A DNA stretch of 8,150 nucleotides from an uncultured Eubacteriales bacterium (GTDB lineage: Bacteria > Bacillota_A > Clostridia > Oscillospirales > Acutalibacteraceae). The notes beneath the pieces were generated by a model. It was given only the letters and a program-made list of their open reading frames with translations, did not search any database and had not been told where the DNA came from. Positions within the stretch are counted from its first letter, which is position 1; every line of letters starts with the position of its first letter. Position numbers and translations under genes: made by a program. Below are positions 6,794 to 8,150 of the stretch, piece by piece. The stretch spans positions 1 to 8,150 of the forward strand of contig CAKSGI010000069.1 in the NCBI GenBank assembly GCA_934454005.1, written 5' to 3'.

Positions 6794-7641
6794 CATTAAA
6801 TCAAATTTATAAAAAAGGAAAATTAATATTAAAAGAGGCGGGGAATCAAAGCCCTGCCTTTGATTGTATGTGTATATTAAATTACTGTTTGAAAATTGAT
6901 AGGCATTACTTAATTATGAACGGTAGCGAAATAGTATCCAAACAAGATGGATCAAAATTTTTAAATACTGTAAATAAAAGAGCAAATGGAATTCCGCTGC
7001 AATACATAATTGGTAAATGGGAATTTATGAATTTAGAATTTAAAGTTGGTGAGGGTGTTTTGATTCCAAGGGAGGATACTCAAACACTTGTGGATGAATG
7101 CTTAAATAAAATTTTAAGTAAAAGAAATCCGAGAATTTTGGATCTTTGTGCTGGAAGTGGAGCTGTTGGTATAAGTATAGCGACCAAAAGATTAGATTCA
7201 AGAGTTACGTGTGTTGAGTATTCAGATAAAGCGCTTGGGTTTTTAATTGAAAATATCAAATCAAATGAAGTTAAAAATGTTGAATGGCTAAAAGGAAATG
7301 TTTTTTATGATTTACCGGAGTTGGAAGGGAAAACATTTGATGCTATAGTGTCAAATCCTCCGTATATAAAAACAGATGATATAAAGGATTTGCCTATAGA
7401 AGTACAAAACGAACCACAAATGGCTTTAGATGGAGGAAAGGATGGGTTGGATTTTTACAGAGCAATAACTAACAAATGGCTTAAACATTTAAATATAGGA
7501 GGATCTTTGTCTGTAGAAATAGGAATGGGGCAAGAATCAGACGTTATGGAGATTTTCGAAAATGCAAAATTATCTGATATAAAATCATTAACTGATATGA
7601 ACAATATTCAAAGAGTAATCTCAGCAATTAGACAAGAATAA
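6790..7641 (+). CDS. prmC: Peptide chain release factor N5-glutamine methyltransferase PrmC (HemK)
   Basis: PrmC methylates the glutamine of the GGQ motif in release factors RF1 and RF2 using S-adenosylmethionine, which speeds translation termination. The 283-residue protein has the family's usual size. The N-terminal helical domain (about 1-85) includes RANGIPLQYIIGKWEF at 64-79, followed by LIPREDT at 91-97. The Rossmann domain has LDLCAGSGAVG at 117-127, the catalytic and substrate-binding NPPYI at 189-193, and EPQMALDGGKDGLDFYR at 208-224. The ATG is part of an ATGA overlap with the DUF1385 stop and has AGGAT (6779-6783) six bases upstream. The gene closes the operon. The usual partner prfA (RF1), adjacent to prmC in many Firmicutes, is not present here; recA follows instead. 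I saw no strong terminator after it. Confidence 0.95.
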   Translation: MTLNQIYKKGKLILKEAGNQSPAFDCMCILNYCLKIDRHYLIMNGSEIVSKQDGSKFLNTVNKRANGIPLQYIIGKWEFMNLEFKVGEGVLIPREDTQTLVDECLNKILSKRNPRILDLCAGSGAVGISIATKRLDSRVTCVEYSDKALGFLIENIKSNEVKNVEWLKGNVFYDLPELEGKTFDAIVSNPPYIKTDDIKDLPIEVQNEPQMALDGGKDGLDFYRAITNKWLKHLNIGGSLSVEIGMGQESDVMEIFENAKLSDIKSLTDMNNIQRVISAIRQE

Positions 7642-7664
7642 TCATATTTTGCTTTCTTAAAATC

Positions 7665-7693
7665 TTTACTAAAAAGAGAAATTGATATATAAT
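7665..7693 (+). promoter_or_regulatory. Sigma-A promoter of recA with a dyad over the -10
   Basis: TTTACT (7665-7670, 4 of 6 to the -35 consensus) and a perfect TATAAT (7688-7693) are 17 bp apart, placing a start near 7700 and a leader of about 32 nt. The -10 lies inside a short inverted repeat TTGAT-ATATA-ATCAA (7682-7696). No GAAC-N4-GTTC LexA box of the Bacillus/Clostridium type occurs between prmC and recA. Confidence 0.6.
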
Positions 7694-7718
7694 CAAAATA
7701 GGAAAAAGAAAAATATTT

Positions 7719-7723
7719 GGGGG
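7719..7723 (+). promoter_or_regulatory. Ribosome binding site that sets the TTG start of recA
   Basis: GGGGG, in the context TTGGGGGTA, is 8 bases before the TTG at 7732. No ATG or GTG in frame lies between them, and the next in-frame ATG is codon 26, inside the conserved RecA N-terminus. The position of this site therefore supports TTG as the start. Confidence 0.7.
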
Positions 7724-7731
7724 TATTTAAG

Positions 7732-8150
7732 TTGGCATTAGATAAAAATAAAGCTCTAGAAACAGCTTTAGGACAAATTGAAAAACAGTTTGGTAAAGGT
7801 GCTGTAATGCGTTTGGGCCAAAACCAAACAATGAATATAGATGCAATACCAACAGGATCATTGTCTTTAGATATAGCACTTGGTATAGGGGGGTTACCAA
7901 GAGGAAGAATAATTGAAGTTTATGGTCCGGAGTCTTCAGGAAAAACAACGCTTGCATTACATTGTATTGCTGAAGGTCAAAAAAAGGGTGGAAATGTTGC
8001 ATTTATAGATGTTGAACATGCCTTAGATCCTGTATATGCATCGGCATTAGGAGTAGATGTAGATTCTTTGCTGGTTTCACAACCAGATACAGGAGAACAA
8101 GCATTAGAAATAACAGAGGCACTTGTTAGATCTTGTGCTATTGATGTTAT
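7732..8150 (+). CDS. recA: Recombinase RecA (partial, N-terminal 139 residues)
   Basis: RecA forms ATP-dependent filaments on single-stranded DNA, drives strand exchange in homologous recombination, and triggers LexA cleavage in the SOS response. The frame runs from TTG 7732 off the right edge. The N-terminal region reads [20 protein letters not shown], with KGAVMRLG after it and [20 protein letters not shown] at about 41-60. The Walker A loop GPESSGKT is at 65-72, followed by DVEHALDP at 93-100, all standard for the family. A full protein would be about 340-350 residues, so roughly 40 percent is present. No sign of an intein or frameshift in this part. It has its own promoter 90 bp region after prmC, and may also receive read-through from the operon since no strong terminator lies between. 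Confidence 0.98.
   Translation, partial: MALDKNKALETALGQIEKQFGKGAVMRLGQNQTMNIDAIPTGSLSLDIALGIGGLPRGRIIEVYGPESSGKTTLALHCIAEGQKKGGNVAFIDVEHALDPVYASALGVDVDSLLVSQPDTGEQALEITEALVRSCAIDV

Noticed and set aside
7642..7664. Terminator after prmC
   Set aside because: Only an ATTTT/AAAAT pairing without any GC stem is present; too weak to call.
7727..8002. 91-residue - strand frame over the start of recA
   Set aside because: Antisense shadow of the strongly conserved RecA N-terminus.

Overview
This window reads as a chromosomal stretch from an AT-rich, Gram-positive, probably anaerobic bacterium of the class Clostridia (Bacillota). The grounds are the strong A+T bias with ATA and AGA codons, purine-rich ribosome binding sites, a lipobox lipoprotein, a YqhQ-type DUF1385 protein, and a response regulator/kinase pair whose wording (REC tail with TKPFSPSEL, kinase with LPKVKEKFY and GSGIGL) I associate with Oscillospiraceae/Ruminococcaceae-like genomes. 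The taxonomic placement is inference. I saw no mobile element, CRISPR array, tRNA or rRNA. All genes look like vertically inherited, housekeeping-type loci.

Layout. Positions 1-81 are the 3' end of an unidentified gene on the + strand. A hairpin terminator at 143-172 separates it from ychF (242-1336, - strand), and the two genes converge. ychF has its own well-formed sigma-A promoter in an AT-rich divergent intergenic region. On the other side of that region an extended -10 promoter fires rightward into a six-gene run: trmB (tRNA m7G46 methyltransferase), a secreted FG-GAP/VCBS-like lipoprotein, an OmpR-family response regulator, its membrane histidine kinase, a DUF1385 (YqhQ-like) membrane protein, and prmC (release-factor glutamine methyltransferase). 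Gaps are short (-4 to 49 bp) and I saw no convincing internal terminator, so this is most likely one operon. recA follows with its own promoter and runs off the right edge.

How the genes fit together. The two ends of the operon modify the translation apparatus: TrmB acts on tRNA and PrmC on RF1/RF2. The middle encodes what looks like an envelope-sensing module: lipoprotein, regulator and kinase, followed by a membrane protein of unknown function. The lipoprotein directly upstream of the two-component pair is a candidate third, extracytoplasmic component of that system. This is the most interesting hypothesis in the window, but it rests only on gene order and domain type.

Smaller points include a possible 10-codon leader ORF with a near-perfect Shine-Dalgarno ending two bases before the trmB start, TTG starts for the lipoprotein and recA, and a recA promoter with no canonical Gram-positive LexA box but with a short dyad over its -10 element. 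Overall the window is mostly ordinary; I found no clear previously undescribed system.
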